Under the pieces are notes generated by a model. The model saw only the letters and a list, made by a program, of their open reading frames with translations. It ran no database searches and had not been told where the DNA came from. DNA of 64,000 nt from Poa pratensis (lineage: Eukaryota; Streptophyta; Magnoliopsida; Poales; Poaceae): contig CAMZMU010000012.1 of assembly GCA_947311845.1 (NCBI GenBank), positions 2,464,134 to 2,528,133 on the forward strand, written 5' to 3'. A program made the translations under genes and the position numbers. The first letter of the stretch is position 1, and the number at the start of each line of letters is the position of its first letter. Shown piece after piece: positions 31,033 through 41,781 of the stretch.

Positions 31033-32430
31033 GTGGTAGTTCACGCCGGGGTCGAAAGCTTGTTACCTCTCGAGGTCCTCACCCTCCGGTTGATGAGGCA
31101 AGTTCCGAGTCAGAAAGCAGCCAAGTGCCTTTGCAAAGAAGCGTCGGCGCCCAAAGAACAAGTCTGTGCAGCGATCTCTGGACGATCTGTCCTTGTCTGA
31201 GTTTCGCACTTGGCGTTCGGCATTCACTTATGAGGTTCCTCAAGAGGAAGACATTGATACCTGTTTCTGGACCTCTCAGATGGAGCTGCTGCACCGTGAG
31301 CTGTATCTCAAGCTGTCTGACAAGCACAAAGTTTGCCCTCACAAGGTTATCAACTTTAAACAGCTAGCAAACAAGGCAGACTATTTTGGTGGGGCAGTCA
31401 GTGTAGTTGATGCTTTGGGTTTGAGGAAATTGATGAAAACCTCTTGCAACTACAACGTTCCCTTGATTCATCAGTTTTACTCCACAGTTGTGTTTGATTC
31501 ATCTCCAGACCGTGGTATGACTTGGATGTCAGGGCCTCACAGGCTTCATGCTACCTTCCATGACTTTGCGGACCTTCTTGGCTATCCTTTTGAAGGCAAC
31601 CTCAGCCCTCAAGGTGAGCGTATGCATGTGGAAGGTGTTACCCCCAACAAGAACATCTTGGCTGATCTCTATGTTACTGGAGGCTCTATTGGTACTATCA
31701 CAGGGCTCTTGCCGGTGTATGATATTCTGCTTCGCATGTTCCGTCACACCATTGCTCCTAGCGCCGGCAACAACGATGATATTCGAGGAGGCCTTGTCCC
31801 TCTTCTGGCTTTCGCGCATGAGACTTACTTGCTTGGTGATCCCGCTCCTAACTCTTGCCGTATTGATGTGATGGATTTCATTTTTCATGAGATGTACCAA
31901 GCTGTCATGGAGAGGAAGGTTCCTCCATATGCTCCTTATATTATGAAGCTCATCAAGCATCTCTATCCTCTAAGTGAGGAAGAAGGAAAGGATGTGGATC
32001 TTGCCCTTGATTGTGAATCTCACTCTTATGTCCGTTTGGTCCAGAAATCTGCTCATGTGATTCAAAAGCAAGCCACCATGTATGACATTGATGAAGATCT
32101 TGTGAATGATTCTCGGTCTCGAGCTCCTAGTAACCCCAAGGTGAAGAAAGCTGGTCCTCCGAAGAACCGTCCATGGGTTGTCCGCGCCATGGAGAAGATG
32201 TTATGCATGGGCTCTGAACTCCACAAGGAAAACTATGTCGCGTATGAAGAAGGCATGCTATTCTGACCAATCAGTCCAAGATCTTTGATCATCTCAAGAT
32301 TCCCAATGCTCCCAAGCCTCCTAAGAAGTTGATTCCTTATGAGCAATGGAATGCTGAAGCGGTTAACTGGAACTGTGAGGTCGAGGATGATGTGGATCTT
32401 GATGAGGATGGCAATGACCCGGACGCGTGA
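31033..32430 (+). pseudogene. Sirevirus additional (env-like) ORF, frameshifted
   Basis: Extra protein downstream of pol. The N-terminal part (SRRGRKLVTSRGPHPPVDEA, then SSESESS) lies in one frame. After a shift near 31118 the main body runs to 32266: KKRRRPKNKSVQRSLDDLSL, NFKQLANKADYFGG, TWMSGPHRLHATFHDFADLL and AYEEGMLF. A second shift near 32255 leads to an acidic tail (VEDDVDLDEDGNDPDA) ending at 32430. Extra ORFs at this position are called env-like in Sireviruses, but I see no clear signal peptide or membrane-spanning segment here, and function is unknown. The basic KKRRRPKNK stretch would fit a nuclear localisation signal. Confidence 0.75.
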
Positions 32431-32863
32431 TGCTTGGGGCGCTAGCATCGGTCTCTCTCCCTTTTTGGTGTAATGCCAAAGGGGGAGAAGTATCTCTATT
32501 AGGTCTTCGGGGATTTGCATGGGTGGGAGTACAAGCTTGCGTTTTTCTTCTATTTGTATCTTATGCTTGTTGCTCCCAACTTGTTTTATTTGTTGTTTAA
32601 GTAACCTCTATTTGCATGTGTGGTAAGACATATGAGAACTCCTTATTGAACTATCTATTATGTGTATTATTGTGCTTGGCAAGTTCCTTTCTTGCAAGTT
32701 TATATCTTGACTTGAACTTGCGTGGTTTGTAAAATCTAGGGGGTGTTTTTCCAATAAGTCGTGTGCATTTTGTATTCAAGAACATATTCGTAATAATGCA
32801 CACACTTAGGGGGAGCCCGTCTATATTTTGCAAATCCCTCTAGTCATGTTGTCATTATTCGCC

Positions 32864-32877
32864 AAAAAGGGGGAGAT
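32864..32877 (+). other. Polypurine tract of Sirevirus
   Basis: AAAAAGGGGGAGAT directly abutting the 3' LTR. Related GGGGGAG copies at about 29845, 32478 and 32810 form the multiple-polypurine-tract signature of Sireviruses. Confidence 0.8.
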
Positions 32878-34005
32878 TGAAAGGGCATTTCTTTCATCCT
32901 ACTTTTGGTGAATAAAGACAACATAAATAGAGTCCTAATTATAAGCTGCTATGTTGTGAAGTTTGTTGTTTCAGGTTCAACAATTAAGAAGAGAGAAACT
33001 TCATCAATTCTGTCTTGGCCGGAGATTTCCGGGGCCAGGCCGAAATTCCGGGGCCGGAAATTCCGGGGTAGAGACCGGATATATCCGGGGCACGTGATTT
33101 CGACTAAGTGTCGAGCAAGGTCTGGTACTGGAGTACCCCAACTGCTGGCCGGATATTTAGCCGGAGATTTCCGGCCACCCCGGAAATATCCGGGTTCGAC
33201 CCGGAAATATCCGGCCCTGCCGGAAATATCCGGCACTTAGCCCGGAAATATCCGGCCCTCTGAAGACTGCAACGGCCAGATTTTCTGGAGGGGTATTTAT
33301 ACCCCTCCACCTACCTCCAGCTCTTCAAGCTTCAAGATTCTCTCTCCTCCATTAATGAAAGCTTCACCAACCTAGATCTCCCAATCCCTCCACCCAAAAG
33401 CGTTGATCTTTGGAGGATTGAAGGAGAAGGCACCGATCTACATCTTCACCAAGCCGTTCTTCATTTCCCCCTCATTCACTTGAGGGATTTGAGCCTAGGG
33501 TTTCCTCTAGGAAAACCTAGGCATCTTGTTGTTCTCACTTGCTTGTTACTTTTGTGTAGCAGGTGTTGTTGTGCTTGGGAGCCCCCAATCCTTTTGTGGG
33601 TTGAGCCTCAAGTTGTTGTAAGGGCTCCGGATTCCGCCTTGAAGGATTCCGATAAGGAAGGTGAACCGAGCTTTTGGGCAAGGTTCATCGGAGAATAGGG
33701 TGAGGCCATTTGTGGCGTCTTGAGTTTGATACTCACACCCCTCCAACGAGACGTACTCCCCTAAAAAGGAGGAACTCGGGAATAACTCTTTGTCTCCGCG
33801 TGCTTCCCGTTCGGTTACTCCTTTCTCGCTAGTTCTTACTTGTATCGTGCCTAGTATAGTGTTAACTTGACATATAGGTAAATTCACCTTAGTTGCATAT
33901 CTAGAGAATTTACCTTTGTATCAAGCCTAAACTCGAAAAAGAACTAAAAATTGAGTAGCACCTATTCACCCCCCCCCCCTCTAGGTGGCCATACGTATCC
34001 TTTCA
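32878..34005 (+). repeat. 3' LTR of Sirevirus
   Basis: 1128 bp. Compared with the 5' LTR it has one extra 15-bp CCGG-containing unit near 33050 and a few substitutions or one-base gaps. The target duplication AATTA follows at 34006-34010. Confidence 0.92.
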
Positions 34006-34069
34006 AATTAGATGAATAAATCATACTCTATTTATATTATTAACCAAATATATCCCAATCCATCTCCAG

Positions 34070-34101
34070 GGTTGTCTAAGTGGAGATCGAAGAACGCCTA
34101 G
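34070..34101 (+). pseudogene. Last exon of the Ulp1-like ORF
   Basis: After an acceptor (CATCTCCAG, 34061-34069) the exon reads in phase with the donor at 22658: the split Gly codon, then LSKWRSKNA and TAG at 34099-34101. Phase and the short conserved C-terminus support this joining across the Sirevirus-bearing intron. The rest to about 34600 is 3' UTR-like and non-coding. Confidence 0.5.
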
Positions 34102-34609
34102 ACAGGCAAAATGACATGAGGACGTGGATGACGAAAGACTGCTATAAACCGTTCCCGGAGCCGATCAAGAAGAAGGCTCAATCCTACCAGTAGAGCTAGA
34201 CGTGTTCTCCGTTAGCGACCCAGCAAGAGACCCCAGCAGCGACCCCAGCAAGAGCCGGCGTTATACGTGGGCCCTAGTAATGCTTAGACATTAAGGGATC
34301 ACTAGGCCCCACATATCATCGTCGGCTCCTGCGCCCCACGCTGAATCTGGCTTCTCAGCATTATTTGTACTATGACTTATGTGACATGAGATGAACTTTT
34401 GTACAATTAATTTGGCACTTGTCACTATATTTATGTTTCTCGGGCTCTAAGTAATGTGATGACATAGTAATTTGTCTGTTTTCATATACCGTGTCAAATA
34501 TATTATTATTTCTATTATATCTGTATAAATCTTGTATATATACCTGTATTTCCTGTAATATACCTGTATTTATACAGCAGGCAGCAGCAATTCCAGAATA
34601 CCTGTAAAT

Positions 34610-34840
34610 TATTCTCTGGCGCATGTATTTTTTTTCTGTGGCGCATGCATTTCTGTGGCACACGCCAGGGGATGCGCCACTGAATAATTCTGTGGCGCAC
34701 CCTGAGTGGTGCGCCACAGAAACCTGGGCTTTCTGTGGCGCACCCAGGGATGCGCCACAGAAATATATTTAGTGGCGAGCTAACTGTGGCGCATCCTCCA
34801 TGCGCCACAGAAAGAGTTTTTGGTGCGCCACAGATAGCAT
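34610..34840. repeat. CACTA subterminal repeat array, right
   Basis: About nine copies of CTGTGGCGCA or TGCGCCACAGA in both orientations leading to the right terminus GTTTCCTAGTAGTG. Confidence 0.85.
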
Positions 34841-34857
34841 GTTTCCTAGTAGTGCAT

Positions 34858-36020
34858 CATCAACAACGAGCTCTACAAATGCAGCACATCGGGAGTTTTT
34901 CCTCCGCTGCGTCGAGCCAGAGGAAGGAAGGCACATCCTTCATGAGATCCACTCCGACGACTGCGGCCACCACGTCGGTGCCCGCAATCTGGTTGCCAAG
35001 GCATTCCGGCACGGCTTCTTCTGGCTATCAGCCCACCAAGACGCAGTCGACATCGTCCGCCGATGCGTTGGGTGCCAGAAGTACGCCCGCCAGGACCACC
35101 TCCCCGCTGCGGCTCTGAAGACCATCCCTCTCACCTGGCCATTCGGGTTTGGTGGATAGATATGGTGGGACAATTTAAAATGGCTCGTGGCGGCATGACG
35201 CACCACCTCGTTGCAGTCGATAAATTCACCAAATGGGTGGAAGTAAAGCCCATCAAGAAGCTCGACGGCAAGACCGCAACCAAGTTCCTCCAGGAAATCA
35301 TTTTCCGCTTCAGCTATCCAAACAACATCATCACCGACAACGGCACGAACTTTGCCGAAGTAGAGATGAAGGCTTTTTGCCAAGAAAAGGGCATTCGCCT
35401 CGATCTGGCATCAGTCGCCCACTCGCAGTTGAACGGGCAGGCGGAAAGGATGAACTAGATGGTGCTAGCCGGGATCAAGCCACGACTCCAAGTCCCCTTA
35501 GAGCGAATGCCAGGTTGCTGGCTGGACGAATTACTAGCAGTACTCTAGGGCATCAGGACGACTCCAATCCGCTCTACCGGCTACACACCTTTCTTCATGG
35601 TGTACGGTGCGGAAGCCGTCACGCCCTTGGACCTCGAGCACGACTCGCCACGGGTTGCCCTCTACAATGAGAAGAAAACGAAGAAGCACGCCTAGTCGGC
35701 GTCGACCTCCTGTAGGAAGCCCGCGAGCCCGCACTCTCCAGGACTGCAATCTATCATCAAAGCCTGCGCCGCTACCACAGTCGCCGGGCTAAGAGTCGCT
35801 CCTTCCAGGAAGGTGACTTGGTTCTTCGACTCATCTAAAATTCCAAAGGGATGCACAATCTCTAGGCACCATGGGAAGGACCGTTCAACGTCAGCAAGGC
35901 GATGGGCAACGACTCCTACCACCACGTCGACTTGCGTGAGCCGAACAAATGCTCCAAGTCGGAAGAGGAGACCAAGCGTCCATGGAACATCAGCCTGCTT
36001 CGCCCCTACTATACATAGTA
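34858..36020 (+). pseudogene. Tat-lineage integrase (continuation of pol after the CACTA)
   Basis: Restarts exactly after the CAT duplication (NNELYKCSTSGV). After a one-base shift comes the zinc-binding region (HEIHSDDCGHHVG, CVGCQKYARQD), then a core with WWIDMVGQFKMARGG and the Asp of IITDNGTNFAEV. The Glu motif (QLNGQAERMN) is followed by a TAG at 35456-35458. Downstream, frames shift repeatedly: GYTPFFMVYGAEAV-type residues are readable near 35575-35610, and a C-terminal region near 35800-36018 ends at TAG 36018-36020. It is non-functional but clearly homologous to the minus-strand Tat integrase at 56650-57260. Confidence 0.88.
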
Positions 36021-36150
36021 TCCATTGTAATATTGTGTAATCAATCAAGGAAATAAAGCCGGTACCTACTTGACATGCTCGGGGGCTACCATTTCGTCAC
36101 AAATATGATTAATGGGTCGTCAAAGAAAGTCGGGCGCCACGATGCGCGGC
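36021..36150 (+). other. Tat 3' internal region before Sabrina-like A
   Basis: Non-coding; includes GCTCGGGGGCTACC (36078-36091), a polypurine-rich motif commonly seen after pol in such elements. Ends with the target site GCGGC (36146-36150). Confidence 0.5.
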
Positions 36151-37874
36151 TGATGCATGTAAAATGCATACATGAACTTTGCACTTTAATTGCTTATATT
36201 CCAATCATATTTGCATCATATAAGGGTTATATCAATGTTTTATAATGATTTTTGGGAATATTCATTTATTTCCTATTTTTATGGAATTAACCCTGCACAG
36301 GCAGAAAACCCCGTTTTCTTATTTTAATGTTTCAGGGACCCAAACGTCAACGAAATCACCTGGAAATTTACGGGCGTCAATATTTGGAAGGAAGAAGACC
36401 TGTGGGCGAAGGAAGCGAACAAACGGAGGCCGAGGCCAAACGGGGGTGGCCCACGCGGCCAGGTACTGTGGCCGCGTGGGCCCACCCGTTTGGCCTCGTG
36501 GCTCCGTTGCCGTCGATCTTCGCTCCACCGACATCGTCTTGACCTAAAAACGCCTATAAAAAAGGTCCCCCGACGTTCTCTGGAAGGAGCGCCGCACAAA
36601 CACAGAAACACCGAAACGGAGATCAGGAGCTGCAGATTGGAGGGGGAAAACTCCGGCGGGGCGCTGCCGGCGTGGTCTCCATCTTCTCCATCGACTTCTC
36701 CACCGTCTCCATGATGAAGAGGGAGTAGTCCACCTCTGGACTATGGGTTTGTGGAAGTAACTTATGTATCTCTCCTCTCTTGAGCTTCACTAATTAGCAC
36801 CGTATGAGCTGCTGAACATGATTACGGTCACCGTTGTAATACCTTTGTGGTGGATCTTTATGAGTTAATATATGTTTGAGATTGCAATGTTTGTTTCAGT
36901 TATGAGTATAGATGCATATTATGTACCCCGTTCTTGTCTACTTGTTTTGATCAAGCATGTTTATGAGAGCGTGTGTGGGGGAACGTGTGCATTAGTTGGA
37001 GTAACGGGGGGTGGCTAGTGCAGTGAACGTGAGAGAAAGTTCTGCGATCCACTTTGGTATCTTTACCTTACTTTGTTACCTCACTAGGGATAAACTAAAA
37101 TACCATGCTACCGGGGATGTGGGCGTGACCATTGCCACTACTCCATGACTAGATCTAGCATGTTCTTATTTTCACTTCATGTCATGATACTTAATGCTAT
37201 ACTCTGAGTTATCTTAATTACTGAGGTGTTATGATTTAGTTCGCATCTTGGTGGAGTATAAGAGAGGTTAATAACCAAAAGATCTCTATGTTAGGACGTG
37301 ATGCCCATATATCTAAGTAACTTGTTATCAAACCCTGTGTTGCAATCTCATATGTTAACTGTGTGTGTTCCATTGTCTACCACTTTATAAAGAGAGAGTG
37401 CATTTGTGAAACCATGAACCCCAGTCCATTTTTAATCATAAGAAACACCTTTCCAACACCATATACCACTTTTCTATTTTCAGCCATCATTAAATCCGAA
37501 AATACAAAAATACTTTTCATCTTGCATACATCATTCAAAAACCCAAAAATATCATTTACCATTGCATCCACCATCATTGCATATTTATTTCTTGTTTGCA
37601 TTGCATAACTATCCTGATATCATTCTTACACCTTGTGCTTGACAACCACAGGTGAGGTTGAGGACCAAAACATCTAACCTTGTTTTGTAGGTAACCAAAA
37701 GAAGGATAAGAAGATAAATCTACCACTTCAGATTCCCCGAGAGTTCGATATTAAACCCTCGAGTCACCCCTCGTGGGGAAAACTGTCTTCCACTTACTAT
37801 ACACTCTGCACTTGGAGTCTCAACCTAATCCCGTTTATTTTGCAGGCATCAAGCCTTGCTCTTCGGGATCATCA
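36151..37874 (+). repeat. 5' LTR of Sabrina-like A
   Basis: 1724 bp. Starts with the self-complementary stretch TGCATGTAAAATGCATACAT. A TATA-like CCTATAAAAAAGG is at about 36552-36564. Short ORFs seen in it occur in all four LTR copies and are not genes. Confidence 0.92.
36553..36561 (+). promoter_or_regulatory. TATA box of the Sabrina-like LTR
   Basis: CTATAAAAA in the context ACGCCTATAAAAAAGGTCCC; the same position is conserved at about 42183 and, with small changes, in element B LTRs (about 47153 and 53066). Confidence 0.55.
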
Positions 37875-37884
37875 AGACGTTTTC

Positions 37885-37902
37885 TGGCGCCGTTGCCGGG
37901 GA
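37885..37902 (+). other. Primer binding site of Sabrina-like A
   Basis: TGGCGCCGTTGCCGGGGA, ten bases inside the LTR, the Athila-type primer site. Confidence 0.8.
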
Positions 37903-38139
37903 ATCGTAGCTGAGAGATTTATCCAAGGGTGTGCATCATCGCATTCATCTCACAACAAAGTCAACGTCACCAACTTGTGCTAACACCTAAGCTTGGGGAG
38001 GTTGCACCTACGTGAGCACCATCTTATCCATCTTTACTTACAAAGCAATTTATTTGTTTTGTTAGTGTCATTGCATATCATATCATATTTATTTCAGTTT
38101 TGCATAAAAAATTAAAAATACCAAAAAAAACTTGCTAAA

Positions 38140-39408
38140 ATGAATCCTAGTGCTGAAATGAACAACTTTGGTCAATACTATGGAGAGTCATTGATGGATG
38201 CTTGGTATAGAATTAAGGACACTAGTAAAAATGGTGTCATTAAATATACTCCTGCCACTGTGATAAGAAACTTCTATAAAGGTATAGATGGCTGGTCGAA
38301 ATGTTTTCTAGACTCATTGACTAGTGGAAAATTTGCTTCTGGAAATCCCTCACATGCTAATAATTTGATGGAAAATTTATTTGGGAATTCTATAGAATCC
38401 AAATATGAAACTGGGATCAAACAACTAAAAGCTTCTATGGATAGGTCAACTTTATGTCTACAAACTTATGTGGAGGACTATCCTACTAAAAATGATTTGC
38501 ATTCATTTATCCTTCATACCAAGTCTAGGATGAAAAAGACAAATAACACTCTTTCTGGAATCTCTTTGAAAATGGAAACAATATTGAACTATGCCAAGTC
38601 TAAAAAGAAGTTGACTAGGGAATTGAATGAAAGAATATCTTCTATGCTGGAACCTTTAGATAGGGATATTAAGAATCATGTTGAAGAGGAGGATGACCTC
38701 CTAATAGCCTTGAATCTTGCTTTAAAGAAAAGGAATGAGAATCTTGCTTGGGAAGAAGTTGAGGAAGTTAAAATGCTTAATGAAGTCAAGGATCCTTTGC
38801 TTGACTTAGAAAATTGTAGCTTGCATGAATTAATATCTATCTTACAAAAATTTGCAAGTGATCCTTCCATCAACACTAACCAAGCAGGTTTTGGTTCTTA
38901 TATTGCTAATCATGTCTTGAAAGAAAAGATTGCTAGGTACAACCAAGAGGCTATGATACCACCTAAGCTTGGGGATATGTGGATACCTAAGGTACTAGTA
39001 ACTATTGGAAAAGAGACACACCATGCCATACTTGATCTAGGATCTAGTGTCTCTGTTTTATCTAAAGAACTATATGAAGTGCTTGAATTGAAAAATCTTG
39101 AAAAATGCTCTATTGAACTAGCACTTGCTGATGACTCTATTAAACATGCTTTGGGAAAAGTAAGTGATGTTATGGTAGAGTTACATATGACTTTTGTGCC
39201 TGTGGATTTTCTAATCATGGATATGGGGAATAAAACCTCTAGTCCTATTATTCTTGGAAGACCTTTTCTTCGTACCACAGGTGCTATCATTGATTCAAAG
39301 GAAGGGAATGTAAAGTTTCAGTTTCCACACAAGAAGTGCATGGAACACTTTCCAAGGAAGAGGGAACCACCAAAGTTCAAGCTCCCTCATGAGCTTCGTC
39401 CACAATAA
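38140..39408 (+). CDS. Intact gag-protease protein of Sabrina-like A
   Basis: 422 codons from ATG 38140 (MNPSAEMNNFGQYYGESLMD) to the stop at 39406-39408 without interruption. Residues 1-110 resemble the Athila gag N-terminus (ESLMDAWYRIKD, NFYKGIDGWSKCFLDSLTSG). A Lys/Glu-rich helical region is at about 130-230. The protease domain is at about 280-395, with the active site ILDLGSSVSVLS (DLG, as usual in Athila) and SPIILGRPFLRTTGAIIDSK. The C-terminus is RKREPPKFKLPHELRPQ. No zinc knuckle and no pol domains follow. It could supply structural protein but needs RT and integrase in trans. It encodes PKLGD through one copy of the repeated AAGCTTGGGGA motif. Confidence 0.88.
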   Translation: MNPSAEMNNFGQYYGESLMDAWYRIKDTSKNGVIKYTPATVIRNFYKGIDGWSKCFLDSLTSGKFASGNPSHANNLMENLFGNSIESKYETGIKQLKASMDRSTLCLQTYVEDYPTKNDLHSFILHTKSRMKKTNNTLSGISLKMETILNYAKSKKKLTRELNERISSMLEPLDRDIKNHVEEEDDLLIALNLALKKRNENLAWEEVEEVKMLNEVKDPLLDLENCSLHELISILQKFASDPSINTNQAGFGSYIANHVLKEKIARYNQEAMIPPKLGDMWIPKVLVTIGKETHHAILDLGSSVSVLSKELYEVLELKNLEKCSIELALADDSIKHALGKVSDVMVELHMTFVPVDFLIMDMGNKTSSPIILGRPFLRTTGAIIDSKEGNVKFQFPHKKCMEHFPRKREPPKFKLPHELRPQ

Positions 39409-41781
39409 AACAACAAGTAAGAAGCCTAGCTATATGGCTATAAAGAAAGCGCTTTGCGGGAGGCAACCCGGTTATTTTTGTGTGTGATTTTTCTTTGTGT
39501 CCTCTTGCTGTAACAAGAGATTTTGTGTCTAGTTAGGTTCTGGAGTTTTTAATAAAGTGCCAAGTTTTACCCTTTTTGGTTTGAAAAAGTTGCTTATAGC
39601 GTTCGGAGATTTTATTCCTGCACGAGTCAGTGCACGGTATGATTTTTAATTCTTATTCTGTAACTCCGAATGAGCTCATATTTGAACTGTAGTTGCAACT
39701 TTTCATCCTCTGTATGCATGAATTTTTTCGGAATTTTTCGAGAAAGTTTGGTAGGGTAGAAAAATACGTTTTGCTGCTGCTGTTTTTCTGGACAGATTCT
39801 GTCCCATTTTGTTTGATGCATGCTTTGAGCTTTTAAGTTGAATCTTTTTGATCCAATTGAGTTTATGAGTAGGCATACAACATTATACACTTTCTGGACA
39901 TTCATATGAATTTTTGTTCAAGGATTATATGCAGCAAGGAACCTATTTGTTTATCACTATTAATGCACCCCACAGAAAAGAGATGGGAGAAACGGTGTTT
40001 TGAAGTTTTTTCACAGGGATTGGAGGAGATGCACCAAGAGCTATCCAAGGATGGTGAAGACCATAAGCTTGGGGATGTGAAGACAACCCCGCTGGACCTA
40101 CACACTCTCGGTTTGCACACGTCCAACTTCTGTTTTTCGATCGAAACACTTTATCGCATAAACTTGGAGCGTCGTTTTTTGTTTTTGTTTGAGTCTTGAG
40201 AGACCACCACACTATCAATTATATATGAGAGAGCTACTGGAAATATGGGTTGAAATATGTTGGATGCTTTTATAAGATTGGGAAAAGGGATGTTTGACTT
40301 GATTTTTAATGATACATATAGTTGCATGATTCATGAGCTTGTTTATGAGTAATAGTTTGCAAATTCTTTTTGTAGAGCTATCACTTATTCATGTTTTGGT
40401 GCTGATTGTTATTTCACTTGGTTTAACATGGATTAGTTAGTTCTATGGACACTCATGCATGCATCTAGATGGTCAACTTTCTCCCTTTTGCTAGCCCAAA
40501 AACTCCAACAAGCAAAAACTTGTTTCCAACACCTTCAACCAAAGTTATTCCAGTGAGTCCACCATATCTACCTATTGGCTTTATGCTATTCCGAGTATGT
40601 TTAACATGTTGTTTGTGTTATCTTACCTCTGAATGAAAATGTTTATGTTATTGATTGCAATGGAAAAAATTGGTTATATAGCTCTCACGAACTTGATGCA
40701 CAATGTTCTTTTATTTGCATAATAAAACTTGACCCATTGTGATTAAGATTATGATGTTTGTGGCTTGATGAATGTTTTGGGTTGGAAGTTAGCCCATATG
40801 TGCTGTCACATGGCAAGCTTTCAACACGCTCTTCATCTCATTTAGTTGATATCATGTGCTTTTGTCTATGGATGCTTATCATGTTGAAATAAATGTGGAA
40901 ATAGAGTGAGTTTAAATGAGTTTGTGTAAATGGTTAGAGAGACGCCTGGGCCGCTAATCTAAGCCATGCATCATTCATGGTGGAAATTTACTTACATACT
41001 ATGGTGAACCTTCTGTGATACACCTTGCAATAAAAAACTATTCCAAATGGTAAATAAAAAGGGTGTTGAGATTGTTCATTTTGTTTGTTTGTCTTGTCAT
41101 TTTGATATGGGCTTGTTCCATATCTTGGGACAAGAGGTACCCCAGTTGACGCTCTTGATGATACTATTATGCTTACAATGATATTTAATTGAACTTGCTT
41201 TGTTTCCCAAGTTGAGTAACACATGGTGTAAGTACTTGTATTCAAGGGGCATGAGACATTCAACCCATTCTTTATCAAGCACACTACTCATATTTGCTTT
41301 CACTTTAACCTTAATCATTCAAGATGCTATGATAGGGGCAATGAGAGCTTGACACCAATGAATACCTTATTGCAATCATTAACTTAAGTAGAAGAGTTTG
41401 GAAGTTGGATGAAACTTATGCATGCTTTACCTCTACTCACATATACATCTTTCCAAAGTGTACACCTATCATATTCAGATTTTCATCTACACTCTATGAC
41501 CATTGTAGGATGTTCTACTTATCATTATGCATACATGTGTTCCATATTACTTGCTACCATGTTACACTTTGTGAACTATCAATGAACATCCTTGTCTTGA
41601 ATACTTGATATCACTTCATAAACTATTTGCATATTGCTACTCCTTTGAAGAATGAATCATTTGACTATATGTAGCAATAGTAATCATCTTTGATATCATT
41701 GTTAAGTATTAAATTGCAAAGTCCATGTTAGTTTTATCATCTTCATACTCGAGGACGAGCATGGATTAAGCTTGGGGATGT
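39409..41781 (+). other. Non-coding 3' internal region of Sabrina-like A
   Basis: About 2.4 kb, AT-rich, no ORF of note. It begins with GCGGGAGGCAACCCGG (39455-39470), conserved at the same place in element B. The AAGCTTGGGGATG motif occurs at about 40065 and, as the final polypurine tract, at 41768-41781 next to the LTR. Confidence 0.8.
41768..41781 (+). other. Polypurine tract of Sabrina-like A
   Basis: AAGCTTGGGGATGT directly precedes the 3' LTR. Near-identical AAGCTTGGGGA copies lie at about 37989, 38967 and 40065 in this element. Confidence 0.65.

Larger units (their letters stand above)
22743..34005 (+). mobile_element. Sirevirus (Copia) inserted in an intron of the Ulp1-like ORF
   Basis: 11,263-bp Copia element, plus strand. 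LTRs 22743-23858 and 32878-34005 run TGAAAGG...CCTTTCA. The target duplication AATTA is perfect (22738-22742 and 34006-34010). The primer site is TGGTATCAGAGC (initiator tRNA-Met). It has gag with one zinc knuckle, pol in Copia order, then about 3 kb with an additional ORF and several GGGGGAG polypurine signatures. Long gag, extra ORF, multiple polypurine tracts and palindromes in the LTR fit the Sirevirus genus (Maximus-like in Triticeae; family knowledge). LTRs differ by a handful of substitutions and indels including one 15-bp insertion, so insertion was recent, yet gag and pol carry several frameshifts. Confidence 0.93.
17412..34854 (+). mobile_element. Large CACTA transposon carrying gene-like ORFs, containing a Sirevirus
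   Basis: Termini are CACTACTAGGAAAC (17412 on) and GTTTCCTAGTAGTG (ending 34854), perfect inverted repeats of 14 bp, flanked by the 3-bp duplication CAT (17409-17411 and 34855-34857). Removing the element rejoins the integrase reading region of the Tat element. Subterminal repeats of CTGTGGCGCA and its complement crowd both ends. Without the Sirevirus it is about 6.2 kb. I find no TNP2-type transposase, so it is non-autonomous. Its cargo, in order, is a HARBI1/DUF8040-like fragment, an ORF of unknown type, an AP2-like ORF and a Ulp1-like ORF split by introns. Confidence 0.92.

Noticed and set aside
31033..32430. Functional retroviral envelope gene
   Set aside because: No evident signal peptide, membrane anchor or cleavage site, and two frameshifts; labelled env-like only by position.
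36245..36714. Small ORFs in both strands (also at 41821-42344, 46820-47356 and 52783-53298)
   Set aside because: They fall inside the four homologous Sabrina-like LTRs and change or break between copies, so they are not genes.
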